Assembly: GCF_900167465.1 (NCBI RefSeq)
Contig: NZ_FUWR01000001.1
Span: 53,141-117,140 of the forward strand
Origin: Trichlorobacter thiogenes
Lineage (GTDB): Bacteria > Desulfobacterota > Desulfuromonadia > Geobacterales > Pseudopelobacteraceae
Length of the DNA: 64,000 nt
Direction of reading: 5' to 3'
Shown here: positions 16,789 to 25,374 of the stretch, piece after piece
Position numbering within the stretch: position 1 is the first letter of the stretch
Layout of the letters: each line of letters begins with the position of its first letter
Made by a program: the position numbers and the translations under genes
The notes under the pieces: generated by a model
Databases searched by the model: none
What the model saw: the letters and a program-made list of their open reading frames with translations, nothing else
What the model was told of the DNA's origin: nothing

Positions 16789-17864
16789 AACCGTTTTACC
16801 TTACTCGCCAGTTCATCAGGATCACAAGGTTTGATAATAATATCCTGGGCCCCGTATTTAAGCGCTTTCAATACGGCGGTACGGGTCCAGCGTTGGGCAC
16901 ACATAATGATAGGTACCGGCTGATCCTGGCGCAAGGCATTAATCTTGATACAGACTGCCAGTTCACGATCATCGGCGTCCTGAGACCCGATCAGCACCAG
17001 CCGCACATTCCCCTGGGAAAATATTTCTTTAACGTCTGCATTCAGCGTCGATTCAACCAACTTAAAATTGGTGAACCGGAGTGATTCCAAGAGCTGTGAA
17101 CGTTCTTCATCACTATCCTCAAAAACAGCAATCATCTCCTCGCCAACAGTACCGGCAACACCGCCAGCCTTACGGGCAGGCGGTTCATCACTGGCAGCAG
17201 CCTGCTCATCAGCTACCCCTTCAGCGTTAGCTACCGAAGCTACTGTAGCCGCAGCCTCTTCAACAACAGCGGCGACAGGCGCCTCAGGGGGAGGATCATA
17301 CTGATTACCCAGTTCAACCGGAATCAACACATCCAGATGATGCATCTCCTGACCTTCCATCTCCAAGCGAGAGCGAAACATCAGATAGTCGCCATTTGGC
17401 AGAGGATCATCATCTGTTAGCGGATCAATCTCCGGAACATATTTTTTTGAGCCCAACAGCTTCAGGTGTGCCTTACCGGACAACGAACCCTGAAAGGTTG
17501 TGTTCATGGCGCCATTGATCATATTGCCGATTTCACCGAATGCATCGATATCATCAGGCTCAATAATAGACAGGCGTTGTTTTTCTTTGATTCTTGGGGC
17601 AGGTATTCCCAACAGCAGGCTGCTCATCAAAATGGCATCCCGCAGGTTGAAGACCAGATGGAACTGGCCCACATACTCTTCCCGTGATTCTACAGCCAAC
17701 ACAAAAACACCGTCATCAAGGTCACCAAAGTAGGCAGCCTTGCTAAAGGTCAAGGAGTCCGTCAGGGTTGCAGTCAACCCTTGGCCCAACAGCATTCCAG
17801 CTTCTTCACCGGCTTGCCGTAGAGCGGTCTCCAGCATCTCATGCAGCTTTACATAACCATCCAT
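16767..17864 (-). CDS. CheC/CheX-like protein fused to a degenerate receiver
   Basis: Start set at ATG 17864 (365 residues), since family-like sequence begins there. Residues about 1-190 form a CheC/CheX-like domain with the phosphatase helix motif DAFGEIGNMINGAMN (D-x3-E-x2-N). An Ala/Val/Glu/Pro-rich linker (about 195-250) leads to a receiver domain (about 255-360). In that receiver the acidic pocket is partly kept (FEDSD) but the phospho-acceptor Asp position reads IGS and the Thr position reads MCA, while the Lys is kept (IIIKP), so it probably is not phosphorylated by the standard route. Downstream of cheY-cheX on the same strand. Confidence 0.75.
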   Translation of the reverse strand: MDGYVKLHEMLETALRQAGEEAGMLLGQGLTATLTDSLTFSKAAYFGDLDDGVFVLAVESREEYVGQFHLVFNLRDAILMSSLLLGIPAPRIKEKQRLSIIEPDDIDAFGEIGNMINGAMNTTFQGSLSGKAHLKLLGSKKYVPEIDPLTDDDPLPNGDYLMFRSRLEMEGQEMHHLDVLIPVELGNQYDPPPEAPVAAVVEEAAATVASVANAEGVADEQAAASDEPPARKAGGVAGTVGEEMIAVFEDSDEERSQLLESLRFTNFKLVESTLNADVKEIFSQGNVRLVLIGSQDADDRELAVCIKINALRQDQPVPIIMCAQRWTRTAVLKALKYGAQDIIIKPCDPDELASKVKRLCRLPLS

Positions 17865-17896
17865 CTGAAACTCGCGGGAGATACAAAGTGAACTGC

Positions 17897-17920
17897 ACGG
17901 GGTGCAAATATGCACCCCGT
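17897..17920. terminator. Hairpin after cheX
   Basis: Perfect 10 bp stem (ACGGGGTGCA / TGCACCCCGT) with a four-base loop, located between the cheX stop and the next gene on the minus strand. No T run follows, so it may only partly terminate transcription or protect the upstream message. Confidence 0.5.
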
Positions 17921-17938
17921 ACTAGTTAAATCGGGGGA

Positions 17939-18457
17939 TTACTCTTCTTTCTTGAGGGTCAAGCCAACAAGGAACCGGTCACTGCCATCAACATTAAACG
18001 GAATGACAACACAATCGATGTCCGAAAGTGAGTTAACCGTATAATCTTCACCGGCAATAACGGTAGGAATGGAAAGTTTGACATCCAAGCCACCCTTGGA
18101 AAGAATCATCTTGACGCTACCACCCAGCATGTTGGCGATCTCACCAATGGCGTCATTCAAGTCCTCGCCACCTTCTTCAACTTCGCTTTCATCCATTCCA
18201 AGCATGGCACCGGTGATTCTTTTTGCAAGATGCATCGGGCAGTGCATGGAAATAACACCGGAATAGGTGCCGGCAAACCCCACCATACCGGTAATACTGC
18301 ACTTGAAATGGGTAACAGGCTCTTTTAAGGGAAAATCGTCAGCCGGTTCCATCATCACCATCGTGGAAAAAACCTCACGAGTGGCATTGATAATATACTC
18401 GGAAAGCTGTTGTTCCGAGAATTTGAGACTATCAGCAATCTCGGCATTCAGACTCAT
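17939..18457 (-). CDS. cheX: Chemotaxis phosphatase CheX
   Basis: Removes the phosphate from CheY-P. 172 residues with the family layout: an N-terminal helix, CSITGMVGFAGTYSGVISMHCP strand region, and the catalytic helix DLNDAIGEIANMLGGSVKMIL, in which D-x3-E-x2-N supplies the acidic and Asn residues used in CheX/CheC catalysis. Its ATG overlaps the cheY stop by four bases, so CheY and its phosphatase are produced together. Confidence 0.88.
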   Translation of the reverse strand: MSLNAEIADSLKFSEQQLSEYIINATREVFSTMVMMEPADDFPLKEPVTHFKCSITGMVGFAGTYSGVISMHCPMHLAKRITGAMLGMDESEVEEGGEDLNDAIGEIANMLGGSVKMILSKGGLDVKLSIPTVIAGEDYTVNSLSDIDCVVIPFNVDGSDRFLVGLTLKKEE

Positions 18458-18822
18458 AGGAGCGCTCCCAGCTTTTCATTCAGCTGTTCCGGGGTAAATG
18501 GCTTCTTGATACTGTCTTTAGCACCACTGGCAATGGCATCAGCAATCACATCTTCGCCACCTTCAGTGGTAATCATCACAATCGGCATAGAAAAGCCGTT
18601 AGCCCGCACCGCCTTGACAAACTCAAGACCGTCCATATTGGGCATATTGATATCGGACAGGATCAGATCAACGGTTTTCCCCGAGGTTTGCAGAACATTT
18701 AAGCCCTCAATACCATCACCACCTTCAAGGATATCGTCAACCGGCAGCCCGGCCTGACGAAGTGAGCGGGAAATGATCTTTCTCATGGTGGATGAATCAT
18801 CAACGATCAGAATGTTAGCCAT
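18454..18822 (-). CDS. cheY: Response regulator CheY
   Basis: Single-domain receiver that carries the chemotaxis signal to the flagellar switch. 122 residues, with the acidic pair in VDDSSTMRKI, the phospho-acceptor in LILSDINMPNMDGLEFV, the Thr in VMITTEGG and the Lys in SIKKPFTPEQL, all at CheY positions. Overlaps cheX at the ATGA junction. The start has a GGAGG-like site within the 90-base gap after the upstream receptor gene. Confidence 0.93.
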   Translation of the reverse strand: MANILIVDDSSTMRKIISRSLRQAGLPVDDILEGGDGIEGLNVLQTSGKTVDLILSDINMPNMDGLEFVKAVRANGFSMPIVMITTEGGEDVIADAIASGAKDSIKKPFTPEQLNEKLGALL

Positions 18823-18913
18823 ATAACTGTTCCTCCCTGTGCCCCTTAGGCGTCATTAAGATTGGTATCATAAACTGTTTCAACGTTTTTTTACCATAGG
18901 TCCGGCTTAAAAT

Positions 18914-20515
18914 TCAAACTCTGAATTTACCCATCAGTCTCTGCAGCTCATCAGCCAGGCGGGACAGCTCTTCGGCAGAGCTTGCCGAGCTCTGAGCCTT
19001 GTCAGTGCTCTCCTGCACCACATCAGTAATCTGGCGGATACTTTGGCTAATGGTATTGGTAGTGGCGCTTTGCTCTTCAGCTGCCGTGGCGATCTGACTC
19101 ATCTGTTGGGTAACATTCTGAATTTCGTTGGTAATAACCCCAAGAGCTTCACCGGAACGGCTTGCCTCACGGGTGCCGTTCTCCACCTCAGCCACACCGT
19201 TTTCAATGGCCTTGACCGCACCGCCAGTCTCCTGCTGAATCATGCGGATCATATCACCAATTTCCTTGGTAGCCTTGGTGGTCCGCTCTGAAAGCGCCCG
19301 CACCTCATCGGCAACCACGGCAAAACCGCGTCCCTGCTCACCGGCACGGGCCGCTTCAATGGCTGCATTCAAGGCCAGCATATTGGTCTGATCTGCAATA
19401 TCCTCAATGGTACCAACAATGGTACCAATCTGGTTCGATTTGGCCCCCAACTCCTCTACATTGGCAGCAGCCTCACGAACCCGTTCTGCAATCCGCTGCA
19501 TACCGGCAATGGTTTCCTGAATCACCCGTGCGCCAGTTTCAGTCGCCTGATCTGCTTCTGAGGCGCTGGCAGCTGAGCGGGTACAGGAATTGGCAATCTC
19601 AAAGGCGGTTGCCGACATCTCTTCCGCAGCCACCGCCACAGAGGCCGCCTGCCCGGACATTTCTTCAGAACTTGCCACCATGGCAGAGGAGTTCATCCGC
19701 ACGCTCTCAGCCACTACCGTTACCTGACGGGCGTTTGAAGCCACCTGCCCGATGATAACAGCCAGGTTTTCAACAAAGGTGTTGAACCAGCCGGCAGTTT
19801 CACCAATCTCATCCTTGCTTGTCACCTCAATCCGCTTGGTCAGATCACCTTCACCGGTGGCAATATCCTTTAACCGCTCTGTCATACTTGAAATCGACTT
19901 AAGTATCGGCAGCACAATAAAGAGCAACATCAGCACTTGCCCAATGGCCGAACCGACCAACACGGCCAGCATAATGGTCTTGCCCTTTGAAATCGTGCTA
20001 TCCAGCTCTGCACTGGCCTGTTTATGGAGGCCGTCGGCAATCTTGGGAATATACGCTTCTAATTGCGGCTGAAACTCATTAATAACATCTCGCAACTCTT
20101 CACGTCCCTCAACCACATCACCGCCGCTTTTAAAGGTATTTACCAGCCCCTTAAACTGATCCACATAGGCCTTGCCCAATTGACGTGCCCTGGTACTATG
20201 CTCTTTGATCTTTTTATCAGTATTGACCTTGTCCAACCCGTCAAGCACCTTGTAAACTTCATCCACCTCTTTCTCTACCCGGGCAGTCCACTTATCATCC
20301 TTGCGGGTAAAGAACTCACCTTCATACTCACGAGCCTTCAGCATGTGGATAGAGCCCTGCATGGCTGCATGCTGAATTTTGGTAATCCGGTCCATCTGAT
20401 CCAGAGACGAGTTGATCTTGATAAAAGTAAACAGCATCAACCCGGTGACCAGCACCGCCACACCCAGAAGAAAGGTTATCAGCGCCGTCATCTTCTGCTT
20501 GATGGTAAAATTCAT
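18914..20515 (-). CDS. Methyl-accepting chemotaxis protein
   Basis: Transmembrane chemoreceptor of 533 residues from ATG 20515, which has an AAGGAG site; the longer frame adds 19 residues without support. Layout: transmembrane helix 1 at about 10-32, a helical periplasmic sensor (about 35-180) resembling four-helix-bundle domains, transmembrane helix 2 at about 185-207, HAMP (about 208-262), and the long cytoplasmic coiled coil with the conserved tip [32 protein letters not shown]. No C-terminal receptor pentapeptide for CheR/CheB. Precedes cheY on the same strand. The ligand cannot be told from sequence. Confidence 0.93.
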   Translation of the reverse strand: MNFTIKQKMTALITFLLGVAVLVTGLMLFTFIKINSSLDQMDRITKIQHAAMQGSIHMLKAREYEGEFFTRKDDKWTARVEKEVDEVYKVLDGLDKVNTDKKIKEHSTRARQLGKAYVDQFKGLVNTFKSGGDVVEGREELRDVINEFQPQLEAYIPKIADGLHKQASAELDSTISKGKTIMLAVLVGSAIGQVLMLLFIVLPILKSISSMTERLKDIATGEGDLTKRIEVTSKDEIGETAGWFNTFVENLAVIIGQVASNARQVTVVAESVRMNSSAMVASSEEMSGQAASVAVAAEEMSATAFEIANSCTRSAASASEADQATETGARVIQETIAGMQRIAERVREAAANVEELGAKSNQIGTIVGTIEDIADQTNMLALNAAIEAARAGEQGRGFAVVADEVRALSERTTKATKEIGDMIRMIQQETGGAVKAIENGVAEVENGTREASRSGEALGVITNEIQNVTQQMSQIATAAEEQSATTNTISQSIRQITDVVQESTDKAQSSASSAEELSRLADELQRLMGKFRV

Positions 20516-20617
20516 GACAAGACAGCTCCTTTGCGCTAAACGGTAATATACTTCTGCAACTAAGTAGCACAAAAGGGCGGTATGTCAATCGCTAAAAGCG
20601 CGCCTGAGGGGGATTTA

Positions 20618-21568
20618 ATGAAACCTAAGCAACCTATAATTATTGGGACCAGCAGCTGCCTTTTAGGTGAAAAAGTCCGCTATGATAGCGGACACAAGCA
20701 GCATCACTATATTACTGATCAGCTGTCAGGCTCTTTTCACTTTATCCCGGTTTGCCCGGAAGTTGAAAGCGGCCTTCCGATCCCCCGTGAGGCGATGCAC
20801 CTGAGCGGTGATCCAACCTCACCTTCCCTGATTACCGTCAAGACCGGTCACGAGCTTACGCAGCAGATGCATAATTGGTGTCACAGACGGGTCAAAGAGC
20901 TGGAGCAACTCCAGTTGCGGGGCTTTATCCTAAAAAAGAACTCCCCCAGCTGCGGCCTGTTCCGGGTAAAAATCTATCAGGACAAAGGTCCACCCCTTAC
21001 CAGCGGCCAGGGCCTGTTTGCCCAGGCATTGACCAATGCCTTTCCTCTCTTGCCAGTGGAGGAGGAGGGACGCCTGAGCGATGCCCGTCTACGGGAAAAC
21101 TTCATTGAGCGGGTATACTGCTATGATCGCCTGCTGACCTTTCTTGCCTTCAAACCTGCCAAAGCAGATTTGATACAGTTTCATACCATCCACAAACTGC
21201 TGATAATGGCCCATTCTCCCAACCACTATCGGCAACTGGGAAGACTGGTGGCCAGCACACTCTCCCTGCAGGAACTGCTGCCAGCCTACACCAAGCTTTT
21301 CATGGAAGCGCTCCAGCTACTGGCCACGCCCGCCAAACAGGCCAATGTGCTGATGCACTGCCAGGGCTACTTTAAAAAACAGTTGGCTCCATGGGAAAAG
21401 CAGGAACTATTGGGCCTGATCGAACGCTACCGCATCGGCCAACTCCCGCTGATTGTGCCGATTACACTGCTGAATCACTATATCAGCCGCTTTCATGAGA
21501 GCTATTTATCTGAACAGCTCTATTTCTCCCCCCACCCTGACGAGTTGATGTTACGCAATCATGCGTAA
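20618..21568 (+). CDS. TudS (DUF523)-DUF1722 fusion protein
   Basis: A 316-residue protein joining two families. Residues about 1-150 are DUF523/TudS-like, with three conserved cysteines in ISS/TSSCLLG, VCPEV and SPSCGL that ligate a [4Fe-4S] cluster in thiouracil desulfidases. Residues about 185-310 are DUF1722 (FHTIHKLLIMAHSPNHYRQLGRLVA). This fusion is known in many proteobacteria. The ATG at 20618 with GAGGGG upstream is preferred to an earlier ATG at 20582. The gene is divergent from the chemoreceptor and has no functional link to the chemotaxis genes around it. Substrate in this organism is unknown. Confidence 0.78.
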   Translation: MKPKQPIIIGTSSCLLGEKVRYDSGHKQHHYITDQLSGSFHFIPVCPEVESGLPIPREAMHLSGDPTSPSLITVKTGHELTQQMHNWCHRRVKELEQLQLRGFILKKNSPSCGLFRVKIYQDKGPPLTSGQGLFAQALTNAFPLLPVEEEGRLSDARLRENFIERVYCYDRLLTFLAFKPAKADLIQFHTIHKLLIMAHSPNHYRQLGRLVASTLSLQELLPAYTKLFMEALQLLATPAKQANVLMHCQGYFKKQLAPWEKQELLGLIERYRIGQLPLIVPITLLNHYISRFHESYLSEQLYFSPHPDELMLRNHA

Positions 21569-21575
21569 GATGACT

Positions 21576-21603
21576 TTGCAGTACCTGAATGATTTGTTAT
21601 ACT
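21576..21603 (+). promoter_or_regulatory. Sigma-70 type promoter for receiver-CheC-DGC-CheA operon
   Basis: TTGCAG and TATACT are separated by 16 bases, about 50 bases upstream of the receiver gene ATG. A GGAGG ribosome site lies between. The -10 element is strong and the -35 moderate. Confidence 0.5.
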
Positions 21604-21652
21604 CCGTCGCCAAACGCTAGATTGAAAAGCGATCTGTTTCTGGAGGGCCTGT

Positions 21653-22024
21653 ATGGCAAAAATTATGATTATTGATGACTCACTTGTCGCCAGGATGAGC
21701 CTTAAGGCCTGTATTCCCAAAGATGCTGGCCATGAAATTAAAGAAGGAAATGACGGCAGCGTTGCCATTGAGCTGTACCCAACCTTTCAACCGGATGTGA
21801 CCTTTATGGATCTGACCATGCCGGGAGTAGACGGCATGGCCGCCCTTGCAGAGATCCGCAAACTGGACCCAACTGCACGGGTGATTATCCTGACCGCCGA
21901 TATCCAGACACGCACCATTGAACGGGTAATGGAGTTGGGGGCCTTTGGCTTGCTCAAAAAACCACCGGTTAAGGACGCGGTACAGGCAGAACTTAACAAG
22001 GCGCTCGCTACGGAGAAACAGTAA
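21653..22024 (+). CDS. CheY-like response regulator
   Basis: Stand-alone receiver of 123 residues: acidic residues in IIDDSLVARM, phospho-acceptor Asp in TFMDLTMPGVDG, Thr in VIILTADIQ and Lys in GLLKKPPV are all intact. It is the first gene of a four-gene operon with CheC, a diguanylate cyclase and CheA; its TAA overlaps the cheC ATG by one base (TAATG). It is likely phosphorylated by the CheA of this operon and dephosphorylated by its CheC. Whether it acts on the motor or on the cyclase is not clear. Confidence 0.88.
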   Translation: MAKIMIIDDSLVARMSLKACIPKDAGHEIKEGNDGSVAIELYPTFQPDVTFMDLTMPGVDGMAALAEIRKLDPTARVIILTADIQTRTIERVMELGAFGLLKKPPVKDAVQAELNKALATEKQ

Positions 22025-22665
22025 TGAGCAATCCATTACGGGAACTGACCGAACTTGAGAAAGATGCCCTGCAGGAGATCATGAACATCGGCTTTGGCCG
22101 GGCCGCCGCTGACCTGGCTGAGATCATAAACCTGCATGTCATCCTCTCCGTACCCCATATTGCCGTGCTCCAGTCGGATGAAGTAATCAGCTACATCCAC
22201 AACCAGATCCCCGACACCACTGACATGAGCATGATTACCCAGTTCTTCAGCGGCAAGTTCAACGGCGGCAGTTTTCTAGTCTTTCCCCATGGCGAAGGCC
22301 GCAAACTGTTACGCATCTTTGATGGCGAGATGGCGCTGCTTGGTGAAAATTACGACATTGATGTTTTAGAAAAAGAAACCCTGGTGGAGGTGGGCAATAT
22401 CATCATCGGGGCCTGTGTCGGCAAGATTGCCGAAATGCTGGGGGATGTGGTCACCTATGCCCCACCACGTTTTTTCTCACAGGAACAGATTTTTGAAACC
22501 CTGGACGATGTGTTGAACGAATCAGACTCCTTTGCCATTCTGTTCAAGACCGTCTTTAATTTTGAGCAGTACAACGTCAGCGGCTACCTGTTTCTGGTCA
22601 GTCAACACAGTATCATGCCCTGGCTGAAACAGGCCATTGCTGAATTTCTGGGGCCTTATGAATGA
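22024..22665 (+). CDS. cheC: Chemotaxis phosphatase CheC
   Basis: Two-site CheY-P phosphatase. The 213-residue product contains both family motifs: the first in KDALQEIMNIGFGRAAADL (D-x3-E-x2-N) and the second in KETLVEVGNIIIGACVGKI (E-x3-E-x2-N), separated as in CheC. No CheD gene lies nearby. It is translationally coupled to the receiver gene upstream and overlaps the diguanylate cyclase start by eight bases. Confidence 0.88.
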   Translation: MSNPLRELTELEKDALQEIMNIGFGRAAADLAEIINLHVILSVPHIAVLQSDEVISYIHNQIPDTTDMSMITQFFSGKFNGGSFLVFPHGEGRKLLRIFDGEMALLGENYDIDVLEKETLVEVGNIIIGACVGKIAEMLGDVVTYAPPRFFSQEQIFETLDDVLNESDSFAILFKTVFNFEQYNVSGYLFLVSQHSIMPWLKQAIAEFLGPYE

Positions 22666-23581
22666 GTATCAGCAGATATTCAACACCATCAACCTGGGAC
22701 TGGTGGTGCTTGACCGCGAACTGAACGTCACCGCCTGGAACCGCTGGATGGAACTGCACAGTGGAATGCCTGCAGAAAAGGTGATCGGCCAACCGGTCTG
22801 CGATCTGTTTCCCGCCCTGTGCGACAACAGCTTTATCCGGATTGTCAAAAGTGTCTTTGCCTTTGGCAACTACGCCTCCTATTCCCAGAAACTGCACAAA
22901 TACCTCTTCCCCATGAAGAACCCCCACGGATCTTCTGCTGTCTTCCCCCGGATGCAGCAGAACTGCACCTTTGGTCCGATACGAAATGACAACAAAGAGA
23001 TAATTGCCGTCTATATCTCAGTTCAGGATGTAACCGACTTTGTCATGTATGAGCATAAGCTGATCCAGATGGCAAAAATTGATGGCCTGACCGGGATCTA
23101 CAATCGCCGTTATCTTGACAGCCGACTGACGGAAGAGATCGAACGTTCACGACGCCACGGTAATCCGCTAAGCATCCTATTACTCGACATTGACCACTTC
23201 AAAAAAATCAACGACACCCATGGCCACCTCTGTGGCGACTACGCCCTGCGCAAAATATCAGAATTACTGCAGGAACTGGTTCGCACGTCTGACATCCTAG
23301 GACGCTACGGAGGAGAAGAGTTCCTCTGCATTCTACCGGAAACTTCTCATGAACAAGCCGTTGTACTTGCAGAACGCTGCCGTGAACAAATTGCAACCAA
23401 ACCGCTTGCCTGTGAAGACCATCAGGCTAGAATAACTATCAGTATAGGCGTTACCGGCCAACACCGGGATGATACTCTGGACAGTATCAAAAAGCGGGCC
23501 GATGATGCCCTTTATCAGGCCAAACGAGAGGGCCGCAACCGGGTCTGCAGCTGCCCTGCTGCATCAGAACCCAACCCATGA
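22658..23581 (+). CDS. PAS-GGDEF diguanylate cyclase
   Basis: Makes c-di-GMP from two GTP. 307 residues from the ATG at 22658, which overlaps the cheC stop; the frame can be extended seven codons upstream inside cheC, without support. An N-terminal PAS domain (about 1-135: INLGLVVLDRELNVTAWNRWMEL) is followed by a GGDEF domain with the active-site motif GGEEF and, five residues before it, the allosteric I-site RTSD, so product inhibition is expected. No transmembrane segment is seen. The position between cheC and cheA links c-di-GMP production to the phosphorelay. Confidence 0.9.
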   Translation: MNEYQQIFNTINLGLVVLDRELNVTAWNRWMELHSGMPAEKVIGQPVCDLFPALCDNSFIRIVKSVFAFGNYASYSQKLHKYLFPMKNPHGSSAVFPRMQQNCTFGPIRNDNKEIIAVYISVQDVTDFVMYEHKLIQMAKIDGLTGIYNRRYLDSRLTEEIERSRRHGNPLSILLLDIDHFKKINDTHGHLCGDYALRKISELLQELVRTSDILGRYGGEEFLCILPETSHEQAVVLAERCREQIATKPLACEDHQARITISIGVTGQHRDDTLDSIKKRADDALYQAKREGRNRVCSCPAASEPNP

Positions 23582-25203
23582 TGGATGAGTTTGCCGAAAT
23601 ACGGGAGGCCTTTGCCCTTGAGTCGGTAGAGATGCTGGCTGAAATGGAATCGGCCCTGTTGATCCTTGAGTCTACTCCAACGGTGGGTGATGACTTTAAC
23701 CGGCTCTTCCGCGCAGTCCATACCATTAAAGGCTCTGCCAGCATTGTTGCTGCTGACCAGGTGGAGAGCTTCTGTCACGCACTTGAACATCTGTTGGTGC
23801 AGGTACGGGAAAACGAACTTCCCCTGACCAAAGAGCTGCTGGCCCTCTGCCTGCAGTGCCATGACCATATCAAGGCGTTGATTGCCGGCTTTGAGGCCTC
23901 AGACACCCAGCTTCCGCCCCGCCATGAACAACTCGTAAGCCTGATCACCCAGTGGCACCCCCCTGCGGTAGTTGAGACCACAGCCCAACCAGAGCCTGAA
24001 CAACTCCTGCCAACAGATGAGGCAAGTACAGAAGAATCAGCAGCAGCGCAAAAAGTGGTGCGAGTAGATGCCCAGAAGCTGGATCAGCTGATCAATCTGG
24101 TGGTTGAACTGGTCACCGCCTCTTCTGAACTGGAATCCCATGTCAAACGGCTTGGGGACAGTGCCTCCTTTGAATCAGCCTCTGCGGTTTCACTGCTGGT
24201 AAAGAAGATTCAAGAACGGGCCATGGTGTTCAGGATGGTGCCGGTGGGAGATCTATTTCGACGCTTTCAACGTCTGGTACATGATCTCTCCGCCTCATGC
24301 GGCAAAAAAATCCAACTGCTAACAATAGGGGCCGAGACCGAGCTGGACAAGGTCATGGCAGAACGGCTGCGTGAGCCGTTGGTTCATCTGATCAGAAACG
24401 CCATTGATCACGGCATTGAAACGCCCGTTGAACGGGTGGCGTTTGGCAAACCGGCCATTGGCACCATCAGGATGAACGCCTTTCAGGAGGCTGGCAGTAT
24501 TGTGATTGAGGTCAGGGATGATGGCCGGGGTATCAGCCGCGAACGGGTGCTGCACAAGGCGGTTGAACGGGGCCTGATCCGCCCCCTTGAAGCAGCTGAC
24601 CGCGACCCACTGTCCCTGATCTTTGAGCCGGGTTTTTCCACCATGGACGAAGCAACCCTGCTTTCCGGGCGTGGTGTGGGGATGGATGTGGTCAAACGGA
24701 CCATTGAAGAACTGCGTGGGAAGATTGACCTGACCAGTATTGAAGGGCAGGGCACCTGCTTCCAGCTCCGCTTGCCGCTCTCACTGGCCCTGATTGACGG
24801 CTTTATGATCATGGTGGGCTGCAGCTATTTTATTCTACCGATGGAACTGGTTGATGAAACCATTGATCTACCGCAGGACGCGGCGACAGAGCTGCAACAA
24901 CGGGGCTATTTAAATATCAGGGGAGAAGCGCTGCCCTGCCTTGATCTGAATGGCATTCTGCGACCTGACAGCCAGGCACCAGACTCGCGCTTTGTTGTGG
25001 TGGTACGTCAGGATGGCCGGAGGGTGGGGCTGGCGGTGGACCGTCTGGTGGGCGAGGTCAAGGCGGTCATCAAACCGCTGGGGCGGATCTACCGTGATGC
25101 CCGCATCATCTCCGGGGCGACCATTCTGGGAGACGGTACCATCGCCCTGATCCTGGACCTGCCTGAGCTGTTGCGGATACACGGCAACCAGGCCGTCGGC
25201 TAG
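23578..25203 (+). CDS. cheA: CheA-type chemotaxis histidine kinase
   Basis: 541 residues, shorter than typical CheA because the P2 CheY-docking domain is absent. Residues about 1-105 are an Hpt domain with the phosphorylated His in VHTIKGSASIV; a short acidic linker follows (about 130-160); then the dimerisation helices, the ATPase domain with N box HLIRNAIDHGIE, G1 DDGRGI and G2 GRGVGMDVV, and a C-terminal CheW-like domain (about 400-540). All catalytic boxes look intact. It overlaps the cyclase stop (ATGA). No receptor, CheW, CheR or CheB gene belongs to this operon. Confidence 0.9.
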   Translation: MMDEFAEIREAFALESVEMLAEMESALLILESTPTVGDDFNRLFRAVHTIKGSASIVAADQVESFCHALEHLLVQVRENELPLTKELLALCLQCHDHIKALIAGFEASDTQLPPRHEQLVSLITQWHPPAVVETTAQPEPEQLLPTDEASTEESAAAQKVVRVDAQKLDQLINLVVELVTASSELESHVKRLGDSASFESASAVSLLVKKIQERAMVFRMVPVGDLFRRFQRLVHDLSASCGKKIQLLTIGAETELDKVMAERLREPLVHLIRNAIDHGIETPVERVAFGKPAIGTIRMNAFQEAGSIVIEVRDDGRGISRERVLHKAVERGLIRPLEAADRDPLSLIFEPGFSTMDEATLLSGRGVGMDVVKRTIEELRGKIDLTSIEGQGTCFQLRLPLSLALIDGFMIMVGCSYFILPMELVDETIDLPQDAATELQQRGYLNIRGEALPCLDLNGILRPDSQAPDSRFVVVVRQDGRRVGLAVDRLVGEVKAVIKPLGRIYRDARIISGATILGDGTIALILDLPELLRIHGNQAVG

Positions 25204-25370
25204 AACTCTTTACGATACCGGATCAGCAGATACAGCGCCCCCAGACCAACCACAAGCGAACCGATCTCCACCAGCCAGTTCATCGGCTTATCCACCCCCA
25301 GCGTTATCATCGGATAGATCACCACCGTGATCAGACTGTTCACCGCAACAAGGTTCAGCAGCCATTTCAT
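25200..25370 (-). CDS. Small two-helix membrane protein
   Basis: A 56-residue ORF starting four bases after the phosphohexomutase stop, with CAGGAG at good spacing. It begins MKWLLNLVAVNSLITVVIY and has two hydrophobic helices (about 3-25 and 31-50) joined by a short polar turn (GVDKPMN), ending RYRKEF. The tight spacing and ribosome site make it a likely real gene co-transcribed with the mutase. Its stop overlaps the converging cheA end by four bases. No family was recognised. Confidence 0.55.
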   Translation of the reverse strand: MKWLLNLVAVNSLITVVIYPMITLGVDKPMNWLVEIGSLVVGLGALYLLIRYRKEF

Positions 25371-25374
25371 AGCG

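Noticed and set aside
20063..20539. 158-codon plus-strand frame opposite the chemoreceptor
   Set aside because: Antisense shadow of the periplasmic sensor coding region.
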